Assembly: GCA_024402535.1 (NCBI GenBank)
Contig: JAKSTN010000006.1
Coordinates: forward strand, 1 to 64,000
Direction of reading: 5' to 3'
DNA: 64,000 nucleotides
DNA from: Treponema sp.
Lineage (GTDB): Bacteria > Spirochaetota > Spirochaetia > Treponematales > Treponemataceae
A program made the translations under genes and the position numbers. Shown piece after piece: positions 17,469-27,672 of this stretch (the first letter of the stretch is position 1; each line of letters begins with the position of its first letter). The notes under the pieces are model-generated. The model was not told the origin of the DNA and ran no database searches. It saw only the letters and a program-made list of their open reading frames with translations.

Positions 17469-17485
17469 TGTAAAAAGGATTTTAT

Positions 17486-18670
17486 ATGGACAAAGTAAAA
17501 ACATTATTTAATCATCCCCGTTGGAATTCTTCAGACAGAGATCCTGGTTTATACGAATGGAAACGTCCTGTTTTTCACAAAGACGATATAGGTCCGTTGA
17601 ATAGATTCTTGAAAAAACTTGGCTATTCAAAGCGTGCTGCCCCATTGAAATCTTTTTCGGGACATGGAAGTTTTCATGTTCGCTCTGAAGGATTTGAATC
17701 CAATCGCAGGCAAAGAGTCATTTCAAAACTTTCCTATGGGTGCTCGAAGCATATTCATCTGGATTATATAAAACGATATATGCCACAACTTCAGAAAGAA
17801 ACAGTGACTGAGAAACCTGAATTGTTTGGAACTGACTTAACCGAATATGAGGAACATCTGGTTCCCTTTCATTATAAGATTATTATTTCCCCCGAAAATC
17901 AAAATGTGGATTTAAAAGTTTTATCCAATCATTTTATTCGTCAGCTGGAAAACCTAACCGGCTATCATTTGTATTGGGGGGGGGCCATTCATAAAGATAC
18001 GGGTCATAAGCATGTCCATCTGGCAATTAATGGACTCGATAAAAATGGTCAGAAGGTTAGGTTTTCAAAAGAAATAGTAAAAGAAAAGATGCGTGCTATT
18101 CTTTGTGATGCTGCTACTAAAATGGTTGGAGAACGGACATATGAAGAAATAGCAGCGGAAAAATTTCGGTTGCCTCTTTCCCCCAGATGGACAAAACTGG
18201 ATGAAAAACTTTTTGCTTATAACGGACCTCTTTATACCAGAGTGCTTGATGTCAGTCTTCAGAAAAGGCTTAGCTTCTTATGGCAGATTAGTCTGGCAGA
18301 GAAAAACGGTGAACTGTTCACTTTGAAACCTGGCTGGAAAGAAAAATTGCAGACCTTTGGCCGGTACAATACTTTTATGACAGAGTACCTTAGCCATAAC
18401 GGGAACCTGAAATTATTCCAGGGGGGATTTTTAAGAGGCACAGTTGAAAAGACTATTACCTTTGATAAAGACGAAAGCTGGAATGATGCAGTAGTTGTAC
18501 AGACTGAAAACGGCAGAGTTTATGTTCCGGTATTTAATTTGTATAAACGGAACCTTGAAGGAAAAACTATTCAGATTGATATGCCTTATTTTGATTCCAT
18601 GAGAAAAATCTCAGATAAAGAAATATCCGTACAGAAGATTTCCGGTAATAGTAATGGGATTAGTTATTAA
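17486..18670 (+). CDS. VirD2/MobP-like conjugative relaxase
   Basis: The protein has 394 residues; AAAGGA lies 6 nt before the ATG. Motif I is a likely catalytic tyrosine in SYGCSKHIHLDYIKRY (about 100-115). The metal-binding motif III is GHKHVHLAINGLDKNG (about 172-187), with the HxH pair expected for relaxases. The enzyme would nick oriT and remain covalently bound to the transferred strand. It is short: no primase, helicase or long translocation domain follows, although the C-terminal 150 residues are uncharacterised. The neighbours topB and virB8-10 support a conjugation role. Confidence 0.85.
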   Translation: MDKVKTLFNHPRWNSSDRDPGLYEWKRPVFHKDDIGPLNRFLKKLGYSKRAAPLKSFSGHGSFHVRSEGFESNRRQRVISKLSYGCSKHIHLDYIKRYMPQLQKETVTEKPELFGTDLTEYEEHLVPFHYKIIISPENQNVDLKVLSNHFIRQLENLTGYHLYWGGAIHKDTGHKHVHLAINGLDKNGQKVRFSKEIVKEKMRAILCDAATKMVGERTYEEIAAEKFRLPLSPRWTKLDEKLFAYNGPLYTRVLDVSLQKRLSFLWQISLAEKNGELFTLKPGWKEKLQTFGRYNTFMTEYLSHNGNLKLFQGGFLRGTVEKTITFDKDESWNDAVVVQTENGRVYVPVFNLYKRNLEGKTIQIDMPYFDSMRKISDKEISVQKISGNSNGISY

Positions 18671-18750
18671 TACATTAAAATTCAGAATGTATTTATATGA
18701 TTATTGACTAAAAAAGAATTTCTAAGGTATATTGAGTGCAGTATCTTGCC

Positions 18751-18760
18751 TGCCCAGGTG
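18751..18760 (+). promoter_or_regulatory. TGCCCAGGTG leader site of virB8
   Basis: The 10-mer abuts GGAGGT and ends 11 nt before the TTG start, nearly the same geometry as for topB. Confidence 0.55.
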
Positions 18761-18771
18761 GAGGTACAAAT

Positions 18772-19476
18772 TTGAGTTCAAAAACTTATTATCCAAAGGG
18801 GACAAATGATACCCCTTTCAATCCTCAGCTCCAGCACTTTGATTTTATTTGTGGTCAGATAATCCAGGAAAACCGCATTTTAAAATTTGTAGTCATTGCT
18901 GCTGTATTGTCTTTCTTTTTGTCCGTGGGAATCTGCATTTATGCTGTAAGTCAGCCGGATTCTATTCCAGTCTTAGTCACTATGAATGACTTTGGAGAAA
19001 CGGAATATATTGGTCCTGTTTCCAGAAAAAACTATCAGAACTATAACGTTCCTGAAGTTGCGGTTTCGGCTCAGGTAAAAGAATTTATTAATCTGACGAA
19101 CACTCTTTCTACCGATAAAGCGGTAATGAAAAAGGCAGTGAACAAAACTTATCACCTGCTTACTTCAACCACCGCCTCAAAGTATACCACTCTGGTAAAA
19201 GAGAATAATCCGTTTAAGGATTTTGGAAATAGGACAAAAGAAGTGCTTTTCCAGACGGAACCATTAAAAGTTTCAAATGACACCTATCAAATGGATTATC
19301 AGGTTATAACACGTCAGCTTTCCGGCCAGATTACAGATAATGAAACTTTCAGGGCAGTAATTAGTGTGAAAATGCTTCAGCCGGCGGAGGAAGACATTAA
19401 AGATAATCCCCTTGGAATTTATATCACCGCTTTTGATATGAAACCCATAGAAACCAGAACATTGAATCAAAAATAA
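18772..19476 (+). CDS. Type IV secretion inner-membrane protein VirB8/TrbF
   Basis: The TTG at 18772 is preferred because GGAGGT lies 7 nt upstream; an upstream ATG at 18736 would translate through that site. The product has 234 residues, a short cytoplasmic N-terminus, one membrane helix (about 38-60; FVVIAAVLSFFLSVGICIY) and a periplasmic VirB8-like domain. The end NPLGIYITAFDM matches the TrbF signature NPLGxYVTxFxW. VirB8 dimers bridge the inner-membrane complex and the VirB9/VirB10 core. It is first in a virB8-9-10 run with short spacing. Confidence 0.88.
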   Translation: MSSKTYYPKGTNDTPFNPQLQHFDFICGQIIQENRILKFVVIAAVLSFFLSVGICIYAVSQPDSIPVLVTMNDFGETEYIGPVSRKNYQNYNVPEVAVSAQVKEFINLTNTLSTDKAVMKKAVNKTYHLLTSTTASKYTTLVKENNPFKDFGNRTKEVLFQTEPLKVSNDTYQMDYQVITRQLSGQITDNETFRAVISVKMLQPAEEDIKDNPLGIYITAFDMKPIETRTLNQK

Positions 19477-19495
19477 TCAGCAGGAGGAACACGAC

Positions 19496-20530
19496 ATGAA
19501 AAAATATTTTTTGATTTTAGGAAGTGGGCTTTTCTTTACGGCCTGTTCAACTACTCAGTATCTTGGAAATCCAAATGATTTTGAACCGGAATCCAAAGCG
19601 TCATGTATTGAAGAAGAGGAACAGTTGAATGAAGCAGAAGAAAAGGCTTATCTGATTCAAGAAGAACTGAAAGTACAGGATGTAGCAGAAACTGTTATTT
19701 ATGTGGAACGACCAGTATATATTCCGGAAGAAAAATCCGATGAAGTGGGCTTTGTCCGTAAAACTGGGATTGATGCGGTAAAAGAAAGCCTTAAAGAATC
19801 TGTGAAGATTCCAGAAAATTACAAGAAAGGAACTTTTTATTATCACTATGATAATGATTTTGTGTATGAAGTTTATGCAGAACCCTTTCATCTTACAGAT
19901 ATTGCTTTGCAGCCGGGAGAGGTAGTAATTGGAACGCCTCTCCTTTCAGAAGACGAAGCGGTTTGGGAATTGACTGCCGGTGTTGGACGGGACCCTGAAA
20001 CAGGAGAAGATGTTCAGCATCTTTTCGTGAAACCAGCCTATTCAAAACTGGATTCTACTTTGATTATCATTACTGACCGCCGGGTTTATCATTTTCGTCT
20101 GAAGTCATTTTCCAGTACACACATGGCTATGGTGAAGTTTACTTACCCTTTTGAGAAGAATGTCTGGGCAAAAAAAGTAGAGGCAGCTACTGGCCGTAGT
20201 GTTGAAAACCGTTATTTAAGAACTTCGAATCCAGAATTGCTTTCTTTTGATTATAAAATTAAATATTCCAGCTTCAAAAAACCGGAGTTTCTTCCAGAAA
20301 GAGTATATGACGATGGTCAGAGAACTTATATCCAGGTGAACAGCATTGTACTTCAGAAAAAACTGCCAGTACTTTTCAATGAGAAAAATGAAATCTTGAA
20401 TTACACAGTAAATGAAAATGTGTTTGTTATCCCCCGTCTTGTAAATAAAGTGACATTAAGGCTCGGAAAAGAAAAGGTTCTGGTCGAAAAATGCATCACT
20501 AAAAATCTTGAAGAGGTACCGGCAGAATGA
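19496..20530 (+). CDS. Type IV secretion core lipoprotein VirB9/TrbG
   Basis: The protein has 344 residues with a lipoprotein signal and lipobox FTAC (Cys17). The middle holds VirB9 features: HLFVKPAYSKLDSTLIIITD and RRVYHFRLKS (about 180-205), then a C-terminal beta domain (YDDGQRTYIQVN). VirB9 forms the outer ring of the secretion core with VirB10. AGGAGG precedes the ATG. Its stop overlaps the start of virB10 (ATGA), so the two are coupled. Here VirB9 itself carries the lipid anchor, and no separate VirB7 gene is seen. Confidence 0.88.
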   Translation: MKKYFLILGSGLFFTACSTTQYLGNPNDFEPESKASCIEEEEQLNEAEEKAYLIQEELKVQDVAETVIYVERPVYIPEEKSDEVGFVRKTGIDAVKESLKESVKIPENYKKGTFYYHYDNDFVYEVYAEPFHLTDIALQPGEVVIGTPLLSEDEAVWELTAGVGRDPETGEDVQHLFVKPAYSKLDSTLIIITDRRVYHFRLKSFSSTHMAMVKFTYPFEKNVWAKKVEAATGRSVENRYLRTSNPELLSFDYKIKYSSFKKPEFLPERVYDDGQRTYIQVNSIVLQKKLPVLFNEKNEILNYTVNENVFVIPRLVNKVTLRLGKEKVLVEKCITKNLEEVPAE

Positions 20531-21897
20531 CAGAAGAAGAAAAGGAAAACGATCTTCTGGAGGAGCTGGAAGAAAACGAGGAAATTGAAGAATTTGCTCC
20601 ACCCGAAGAAGAAAATGAGGCAAAAATCTTAAATACGACCAATATTATTGGGGTGATTTTAGGAATCTTTCTACTTATTTTTATCATAGTTTTTGTTGCA
20701 TTGAATATTGGTGGCAAAGGTAAGAAGAAGGAAGTTTCATCTGAATTGGATAAAGCGGGTACTAAAACTGTTTTCGATTTTAAAGAAACTAAAACGCCTG
20801 AACCTGTTTCTGTTGAATATGTTTCTGGTGTTCCTGTTCAGGAAAATTATGAAGCTGAAACCCATAAAGAAGAATCGGACATTGATGCTGCCTTGAACTC
20901 TCTTCCAGAAAATATTCGAGGTCCTGTTCAGGGAGAAGTTGGAAAAGCTCCTGTAAGCCCGGTGGGTTCAAGTTCTTCCAGTCGTTCTTCGGATCGTCCA
21001 GATACCAGAAATTCCAGAAGCCCTAGAAAGATTGAAGGTCTTTCCGGGCTAAATTATTCTTCTGCGCAGCAGGGAAAAGATCTTGTAAATCAGATTTTTG
21101 GTGGAAATTTGACAGGAACTTCCGGGCAGAAAATGAACCGTGATGAATTTATTTCAAATCAGATGGATAGAACTAAAGCGCTTCAGGAACAGTATTATGG
21201 TTCTGAAACTACAAATAATTATTACGGGAATCAGAAGGATGAGTTCTTTAATGAGTCCAGAGGAAATTCCGGAAACGGGACTTTTTTAAGTCGGGCCAGT
21301 TTATGGGACGGTACTATTATTTCTGGCGCTCTTATAACAGCCATTAATACTGATAACCCTGGAATCGTAATGGCCCGGGTTACAGAGAACGTTTATTCCA
21401 GTCAGGATCATTCTTATCTTTTAATTCCCGAAGGTTCTGTTCTGATGGCTACTTATAACTCGTCTGTAGAATTTGGACAGAATAGTGTGCAGGTAGCCTG
21501 GAATCTTCTTATCAGACCAGATAATTACAGAATTCAGCTGGGAAATATGAACGGAGTAAATAGTCAGGGAGCCAGCGGTTATAAAGGAAAAGGATCAAAT
21601 CATCCTTTTGCAACCCTTAAAGCTCTTGGCTTGGTTGCCGTTTACAGTCTTATTCAGACTGAAGTTTCAAATGATATTCAAAGTCAAAAAAATGAATATT
21701 TGCAGAACGCCATGACAGATGTTTATTCAGAAGCCTCAAAACTTGGAAACAAGATTGTGGACCGGGCACTGGATATAAAACCAACTATAAAAATTAAGGA
21801 AGGTACGGAAATAAAACTGATTACCAATACTCCGCTGGAACTGCCGCCGGTAGATATGGTACAGCCAACAGAAAAATACGTACGAACCCGTAAGTAA
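20527..21897 (+). CDS. Type IV secretion scaffold VirB10/TrbI
   Basis: The protein has 456 residues. A very acidic cytoplasmic N-terminus (about 1-38) is followed by one membrane helix (about 42-64), a serine/proline-rich periplasmic linker and the TrbI/VirB10 domain (about 258-430; LWDGTIISGALITAI, GIVMARVTENVYSS, YLLIPEGSVLMATYNSSVEF). VirB10 spans both membranes and senses ATP hydrolysis by VirB4, VirB11 and VirD4. It is coupled to virB9 by a 4-bp overlap. The next gene starts 24 bp downstream. Confidence 0.9.
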   Translation: MTEEEKENDLLEELEENEEIEEFAPPEEENEAKILNTTNIIGVILGIFLLIFIIVFVALNIGGKGKKKEVSSELDKAGTKTVFDFKETKTPEPVSVEYVSGVPVQENYEAETHKEESDIDAALNSLPENIRGPVQGEVGKAPVSPVGSSSSSRSSDRPDTRNSRSPRKIEGLSGLNYSSAQQGKDLVNQIFGGNLTGTSGQKMNRDEFISNQMDRTKALQEQYYGSETTNNYYGNQKDEFFNESRGNSGNGTFLSRASLWDGTIISGALITAINTDNPGIVMARVTENVYSSQDHSYLLIPEGSVLMATYNSSVEFGQNSVQVAWNLLIRPDNYRIQLGNMNGVNSQGASGYKGKGSNHPFATLKALGLVAVYSLIQTEVSNDIQSQKNEYLQNAMTDVYSEASKLGNKIVDRALDIKPTIKIKEGTEIKLITNTPLELPPVDMVQPTEKYVRTRK

Positions 21898-21920
21898 TCA
21901 TCATTGAGGAGTACTAATTT

Positions 21921-24900
21921 ATGAAAAATAAATCTTCAGGGGTAACCGCCCTTTTTATTTTGTTTACCAACCTGCTTTTTTCCTGCAACTTTTTCAAAAG
22001 TATTGAAGAAACGGTAATAAATAAGGAAGAAAATAAAATAACAATTACAGCCCTGTCACTTTCCAAAATGACACTTGAAACCAAAGTGGGGCATATGGAA
22101 TATCTTCAGGTAAGTGTAAAACCCGCAACCCTTCAGAAAGAAGTAAAACTAAACTGGACCTTTGATTCAGAAATAATTGAATGTGATACTTCTTCCAGCT
22201 GGGGTGTTATTGTAAAAGGTCTTCAGGAAGGCCAGACTACTTTGCGCTGTTCTTATGATGGCTATGATGCTTCCTGCCTTATTTCAGTAAAAGGTTATTC
22301 AGAAAATTATACCGCTGTTACAGAACCTTATATCTATTCAAATTATTCAATTCTTCAGACTACTCCCGGAGTAAGTGAAAAAGTATTTGTTTCACTTTAT
22401 GGGGGTGATGCGTCTGATATTGATGGGTATAACTGGTCAGTGGATAACTCCTCTGTTGCACAGATTAATCCTACCGGCCAGTATTGTGTTTTTACTGCAA
22501 AGGAACCGGGCTATGCCAGAGTGAAAATAACTCATCCTAAAGCGGCATATCCATATTACATGGGAATTTATGTTTTTGAGGATGCTTCAAAAATCAGTTA
22601 TATCACTACCTCAAACAATATTGTCACTTTAAACCAGGCAGATGGAGATTCGAAGATTTCTGTATCTCTGGTGAATGGCAAAGATACCAGCAGGGATTCT
22701 GATTTTTCCTGGGAGACTATCTGGGAGGAAGGTTCACATGAATGCGCAACTTTGCATACTAATGGAAACAATGCCGTAATTACTCCAAACGAAAGCGGAA
22801 GCTTTACAATCCGGGTAACTCATCCTGACGCAGTTTATCCTCTGGATATTCTTTGTCGTGTAATAACTATTGTTAAGAACGTTTACATTAATCCAAGTGA
22901 TTCGGTGGTTAATCTGAACGGAGAGAATACTTTCACAGTTACCAGTACTCTTGAAGGGCTTTCGGAAGGTAGTTTCAATATCGATAATTTCTCTTATGAA
23001 CTGGATAGACCGGACGTTGCAGAAATAACCGGTTTTGTAGGAAATAAGGTAACCGTAAAAGGCATTGCAAATGGTTCCTGTAAACTTATTGTCTCTCATG
23101 AAAAAGCGGCTTACACTCGTGAAGTTTTACTGATTGTTACAGGTCAGTTGAAGGATGCTATTGATGCGGCCTGTTTCATTACTACAAGTCAGAATTATAT
23201 CAGAACAAAAGTTGGAGCAGACGAACAGAAAATTATTGTCTCATTAAAAGGTGGAACTGATGGAGATGAAGCGGATTTTTCCTGGTGTATAAAAAGTAAT
23301 GCTTCTGATGGCAGTACAAATGAAGTAATCAGTCTGGATACAGTAAATGGTCAGGTACTTGCCTCCCCTACCCGTGCAGTAAGTCAGTCTTATTCTTATG
23401 GATCTGCTTATCTGAATCCTTTATGTGAAGGAACTGCGATAATAACTGTAACTCATCCTAAAGTAGTCTATCCTACAGAAATTCTTGTGAAAGTTCTTCC
23501 GGAAGATGCTGTTCTTGAAGAACCATTGTATTTTACAGGTGCAGGACTTATAAAAATCCTTAATGGAAATTCTTATGAGTATGAAGTAAATCTGAAAGGC
23601 GAAAATAAAACTGCCTCGGATAACGCAAATATTCGTTGGGAATGTGATAATTCTTCTATTAATATTGATGCAAATGAAAATGTCTGCCAGATAAATGCCC
23701 CAGCCTATGGGAACGGGAACGTTAAGGCTTTACTTAATATTAGTCATAAAAAAGCAGAAACAGATAAAAAAGTTTTAATCCTTACTGCTGATAATGAAGA
23801 AGATTTGAATTCTTTCAAAGTCCTGTATTCTGATAAACTTGATTACAATCTTGCAGTTGGGGAAAGTACTACTTTATATACTTATGCTGCCGGTTATGAT
23901 GAATCTATTCCTCCGGACTTTTCTTCTATTGTCTGGTCTGTAAAAGATTCATCAGTTTTAAGTCTTACACGATCAGAATATAATCCACTGTCCTGTACAG
24001 TAAAAGGATTGAAAAGCGGAGTCACAAAAGTAACGGTTTCTTTTGAAGGTTTGACTTGTGAATATTCAGTAACAGTTTATCCGGAAGGTCTGGTAGCAGT
24101 TTCACCGGAAGTTTATTTTACTACTGCACAGAATGTTCTCTTTGCTGATAAGACTGGGAAAACCGTTAAAGCTTCTGTTACTGCAGTAAATCTGGAACCT
24201 GAAAAATATTCAGATATTTCCTGGAACGTAGAAGATCAGTCTGTTGCATCGGTTATTGGGAACGGAACTTCTGCTGTAATTACTTCATTAAAAGAAGGCG
24301 AAACTGTAGTCACAGTTTCTCATCCGGACAGCCAGAATACATTAAAGCTTTATGTTCGCATTGGATCAGAATATGTAATCCCAGAAACTGCACCGGAAGT
24401 TTATATTTCCTCAGAAGATGTAATTACCCTTCTTAAAGATGATTCGCCTTATATTCTTCATGCGGTTCTTGTGAACTTTAATGAACAGGATGTTTCAGGT
24501 TTTTCTTTTGACAGTGATAATTCTGCTGTTGCGGCAATTTCTGCTCAGACTACCAGTGGAACTGCATATATTAAACCCGCAGGTTCAGGTCAGGCTCAGA
24601 TTACTATCCGTCACAAGAATTCTTCTATAGAAAAGAAGGTTTTGGTAGTGGTTGGCAACAGCCGGGAAGAACTTGCTAGTTACAGGTATCTTACAACTTC
24701 TTCAAATGTAGTTTCTATTGGAGAAGGAAATACCAGAAGTATTTCTGTATCGATTAAGAGTTCTGAAAGTACAATTATAGACGGATATACCTGGGAATCC
24801 AGTAACCTGAATGTGGTAGATATTACTTCTACTGGTTCCACTGCCCTGCTTCGGGCTAATTCCATTGGAACTGCTTTTGTAACAGTCCGAAATAAGGAAT

Positions 24901-27665
24901 GTAAATATCCGCTTTCAATTATTGTTCAGGTAATCGATCCTATTGCGGCCAGTTCAAATCCTTATATTCAGCTTTCTTCTTCTGTTCTTACTTTGAATGT
25001 TGATTCGGGTTATACCTCTGTAACCGCAGATCTCATTGGCGGGAATAGTGATGATTATTCCAGTTTTGTATGGACGGTAAATGATTCTTCAATTTGTGCT
25101 GTTTACGGTCAGAACGAAGTGGGAAAAATTAGAGCATTGGAAAATGGTCAGACTTACGTTACAGTAACCCATCCTAAAGCAAATTATTCGGCTCAGCTTC
25201 TGGTGGTTTGTGACAAACAGACTGAAAGCGAATGTTATATCAGCGTTCCTGCCAGTATCCTAAACATAAAACCAAATGCTTATGCCCAGACTATTACGGC
25301 CTCTTTAGTAAACGGATCTTCTACAGATAAATATAATTTCAACTGGTCTTTAGATGTATATGACGTAATTGATTTTCAGTATTCTGCCAATATTTGTACT
25401 GTTACTCCAAAACAGACGGGAACGGCGACAATTACAATTTCGCATCCAAAATCGGCTTATGATCAGAAAGTGATTGTAAATGTACAGGAATATTCTAGCT
25501 TTGCATTCCCTCAGAATTCCGTTTCATTAACTCAGGGAACTGTATCGTTCCAGAGTATGCAGGTACCAGTTACTTCTGTAAGCACTCGAGTCGAATATTC
25601 TGTAGATAATCCTGAAATCTGTTCTGTAACCGGAACAAAAGCAGTGGCTCAGATTACTGGAATAAATCCTGGAACAACTACGGTAAGGGCAAATCTGGTT
25701 GCCTCCAGTACGGGTGTAGTACAGGCTTCCAGTGAGATGCTTATTTATGTAAAAGAAGCTGCAACTTCTGCTGTTTATATCAGTTCGGGCTCTACAATTC
25801 TCACTGTGAATAAAGGAAAAAGTCAGACATTAAGTGCAACTTTAAGCGGCAGTGGTATTACTTCGTCAGATCCTTATAATCTGACATGGACAACAACCGA
25901 TTCGGATATTATTTCTATCACAGGAATTTCTTCGGATGGAAGTGTAAAAGGACAGTCCATTTATATTACTGCTCTGAAGCCTGGAGAAGCCCTTATTACC
26001 TGCTCTCACGAAAAAGCTGCCAGTGATTTACAGTTTTATGTTGTAGTTCCGGGGACTGCAGAAAAACTGGTGTCTTTAAATAAGTCGTATATGACACTGG
26101 TAAAAGGTTCTTCTGGTATTTCTATTAAGGCATCTATTGATAATGCAGAAAGTTCTGCTGATTATTACGATCTGGAATGGAATGCAGAAAGAGTGAATGG
26201 TGTAGAAATTGTACGTATTATGGGCTCTGGGCAGACTGTGACAATCTATCCTCTTGCAGTAGGTGAAACAAAAGTACTTTGCCAGTTACCTAATTCAGAA
26301 AGAGTTGCAGAGTGTACTGTCTTTGTTGAAGCGGGGAAAAGTTTTTCTTTCGAGACTTCCAGCAGAAAAGTCCAGCCTTTTCATTCAAAACGTGTGAAGT
26401 ATCTTGTAAGTCCTCCTGATGCAAATCTTTCCTGGACAACTTCTATGGATGATGATTACTTTATGTTCAATGATTTGGGGTGCGATTCCGAGGGCGTGGG
26501 GTATGTAGAAATCTCTGGTCTTAAAGAAGGTTCTGGCACTTTAGCCTGCGTAACTGACGGATCCGTAAAAGCTTCAATAACAGTAAAAGTATTATGGGAA
26601 TATATGTTTGAAGTCAGCCAGACTAATTTAAGCGGTTCACCGGCCAGTGCTTATTCTTTTGATTACTCTGTAACTCCGGAAGATGCAGTCATTACTATTG
26701 ATTCTTCTTCTGTAGCTACTCTGAATATAAAACAGGGTATGGGAGATGTAAATGGAGATGGTGTTAAAGTTTTGACAGGAAAAGGAACAGTACAGGTTAC
26801 ACCAAAAAAAGAAGGGACAGAAAGCGTTACTATAAGAGCTACAAATAAAGATAACGGGGAAGTAATTGGAAGCAAAACTATAAAAATGAGTTTTGTTTAT
26901 CCTAGTGTGAATATCAGAGCTTCCCTGGTTTCTAAGAACGGTAGTTTTTCATATTACGATAGTGATAATGAGATTCTTTATATTGGAGATGGAGAACAGA
27001 TAACTTTAAATTTTACAGTGGCAGAAAAAGTTGACTGGAGAATTACTTCTTCTTCCCTGGATAAACGAGTCAGTTCTTCCTATAACACAAAACTGACAAA
27101 TGGAATAAATAGTCAGGTGGTCATAAAAAACACTAATGACGTAGTAACTCAGGAATATTTGATCCCAGTATGGTATGTTCCAATGCTTGTTAAGGAAGTA
27201 AAAAATGTCATTCATACTCAAGGTGGTACGGTAGAACAAATTACCTATGAAGAGTCAAACAGTCAGCTGGATCCAAAAACGGATTTTTCCTGGAAAGAAA
27301 ATCTGACCGGTTTTCTGGATGGTTATGCGGACTGGTATCTGGAACCGGAACATTTCTGGAAAAGAGAAGATCCTTCTAAGGCAAATACTCGTATGAGTAT
27401 CAGTGAATATCAGTCTACTCCATGGTACTGGCAGCCTGCCCATGATGCCATTCATAAATGGATTGGAAATGGAATTGCTGCAGGACCTTGGGCCGCTGAG
27501 CAGACAGGAAATCAGCCTGCAATCCTTGTGAATACAAATTCTACAAAGATTGTTTCTACTGAAAACACCGATCTGCTCACAGTAACCATTGAACACAGTG
27601 GCGTAAAACAGTCCTGCCAGATTAATGTAATTACTGATACCCGAAACTGTGTGTATAATCAGTAA
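21921..27665 (+). CDS. Giant lipoprotein with an array of bacterial Ig-like (Big_2-type) repeats
   Basis: The protein has 1,914 residues with a lipoprotein signal and lipobox LFSC (Cys22). About 15 repeats of roughly 100 residues follow, each with a W-S/T-V core strand, an xGxTxITVxHPKAxY strand and a final VxV strand, typical of Big_2 or invasin-like Ig folds. A non-repeat C-terminal domain (from about 1,770) holds several tryptophans (WYLEPEHFWKRED, PWYWQPAHDAIHKWIG). It directly follows virB10 in the same orientation and ends at a strong terminator. It may act as a mating-pair or surface adhesin of the conjugation apparatus, which is inferred from position. Confidence 0.85.
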   Translation: MKNKSSGVTALFILFTNLLFSCNFFKSIEETVINKEENKITITALSLSKMTLETKVGHMEYLQVSVKPATLQKEVKLNWTFDSEIIECDTSSSWGVIVKGLQEGQTTLRCSYDGYDASCLISVKGYSENYTAVTEPYIYSNYSILQTTPGVSEKVFVSLYGGDASDIDGYNWSVDNSSVAQINPTGQYCVFTAKEPGYARVKITHPKAAYPYYMGIYVFEDASKISYITTSNNIVTLNQADGDSKISVSLVNGKDTSRDSDFSWETIWEEGSHECATLHTNGNNAVITPNESGSFTIRVTHPDAVYPLDILCRVITIVKNVYINPSDSVVNLNGENTFTVTSTLEGLSEGSFNIDNFSYELDRPDVAEITGFVGNKVTVKGIANGSCKLIVSHEKAAYTREVLLIVTGQLKDAIDAACFITTSQNYIRTKVGADEQKIIVSLKGGTDGDEADFSWCIKSNASDGSTNEVISLDTVNGQVLASPTRAVSQSYSYGSAYLNPLCEGTAIITVTHPKVVYPTEILVKVLPEDAVLEEPLYFTGAGLIKILNGNSYEYEVNLKGENKTASDNANIRWECDNSSINIDANENVCQINAPAYGNGNVKALLNISHKKAETDKKVLILTADNEEDLNSFKVLYSDKLDYNLAVGESTTLYTYAAGYDESIPPDFSSIVWSVKDSSVLSLTRSEYNPLSCTVKGLKSGVTKVTVSFEGLTCEYSVTVYPEGLVAVSPEVYFTTAQNVLFADKTGKTVKASVTAVNLEPEKYSDISWNVEDQSVASVIGNGTSAVITSLKEGETVVTVSHPDSQNTLKLYVRIGSEYVIPETAPEVYISSEDVITLLKDDSPYILHAVLVNFNEQDVSGFSFDSDNSAVAAISAQTTSGTAYIKPAGSGQAQITIRHKNSSIEKKVLVVVGNSREELASYRYLTTSSNVVSIGEGNTRSISVSIKSSESTIIDGYTWESSNLNVVDITSTGSTALLRANSIGTAFVTVRNKECKYPLSIIVQVIDPIAASSNPYIQLSSSVLTLNVDSGYTSVTADLIGGNSDDYSSFVWTVNDSSICAVYGQNEVGKIRALENGQTYVTVTHPKANYSAQLLVVCDKQTESECYISVPASILNIKPNAYAQTITASLVNGSSTDKYNFNWSLDVYDVIDFQYSANICTVTPKQTGTATITISHPKSAYDQKVIVNVQEYSSFAFPQNSVSLTQGTVSFQSMQVPVTSVSTRVEYSVDNPEICSVTGTKAVAQITGINPGTTTVRANLVASSTGVVQASSEMLIYVKEAATSAVYISSGSTILTVNKGKSQTLSATLSGSGITSSDPYNLTWTTTDSDIISITGISSDGSVKGQSIYITALKPGEALITCSHEKAASDLQFYVVVPGTAEKLVSLNKSYMTLVKGSSGISIKASIDNAESSADYYDLEWNAERVNGVEIVRIMGSGQTVTIYPLAVGETKVLCQLPNSERVAECTVFVEAGKSFSFETSSRKVQPFHSKRVKYLVSPPDANLSWTTSMDDDYFMFNDLGCDSEGVGYVEISGLKEGSGTLACVTDGSVKASITVKVLWEYMFEVSQTNLSGSPASAYSFDYSVTPEDAVITIDSSSVATLNIKQGMGDVNGDGVKVLTGKGTVQVTPKKEGTESVTIRATNKDNGEVIGSKTIKMSFVYPSVNIRASLVSKNGSFSYYDSDNEILYIGDGEQITLNFTVAEKVDWRITSSSLDKRVSSSYNTKLTNGINSQVVIKNTNDVVTQEYLIPVWYVPMLVKEVKNVIHTQGGTVEQITYEESNSQLDPKTDFSWKENLTGFLDGYADWYLEPEHFWKREDPSKANTRMSISEYQSTPWYWQPAHDAIHKWIGNGIAAGPWAAEQTGNQPAILVNTNSTKIVSTENTDLLTVTIEHSGVKQSCQINVITDTRNCVYNQ

Positions 27666-27672
27666 ATAAAAA

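Larger units (their letters stand above)
17187..17485. other. Candidate oriT / divergent transfer control region
   Basis: The gap between topB (minus) and the relaxase gene (plus) holds three direct GTGTAAAGT repeats (17319-17327, 17363-17371, 17382-17390), a GGCTC-t-GAGCC palindrome (17332-17342) and a GCCC/GGGC stem just after it. Relaxase-adjacent gaps with direct and inverted repeats are the usual oriT location. No nic site is recognised with confidence. Confidence 0.5.
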
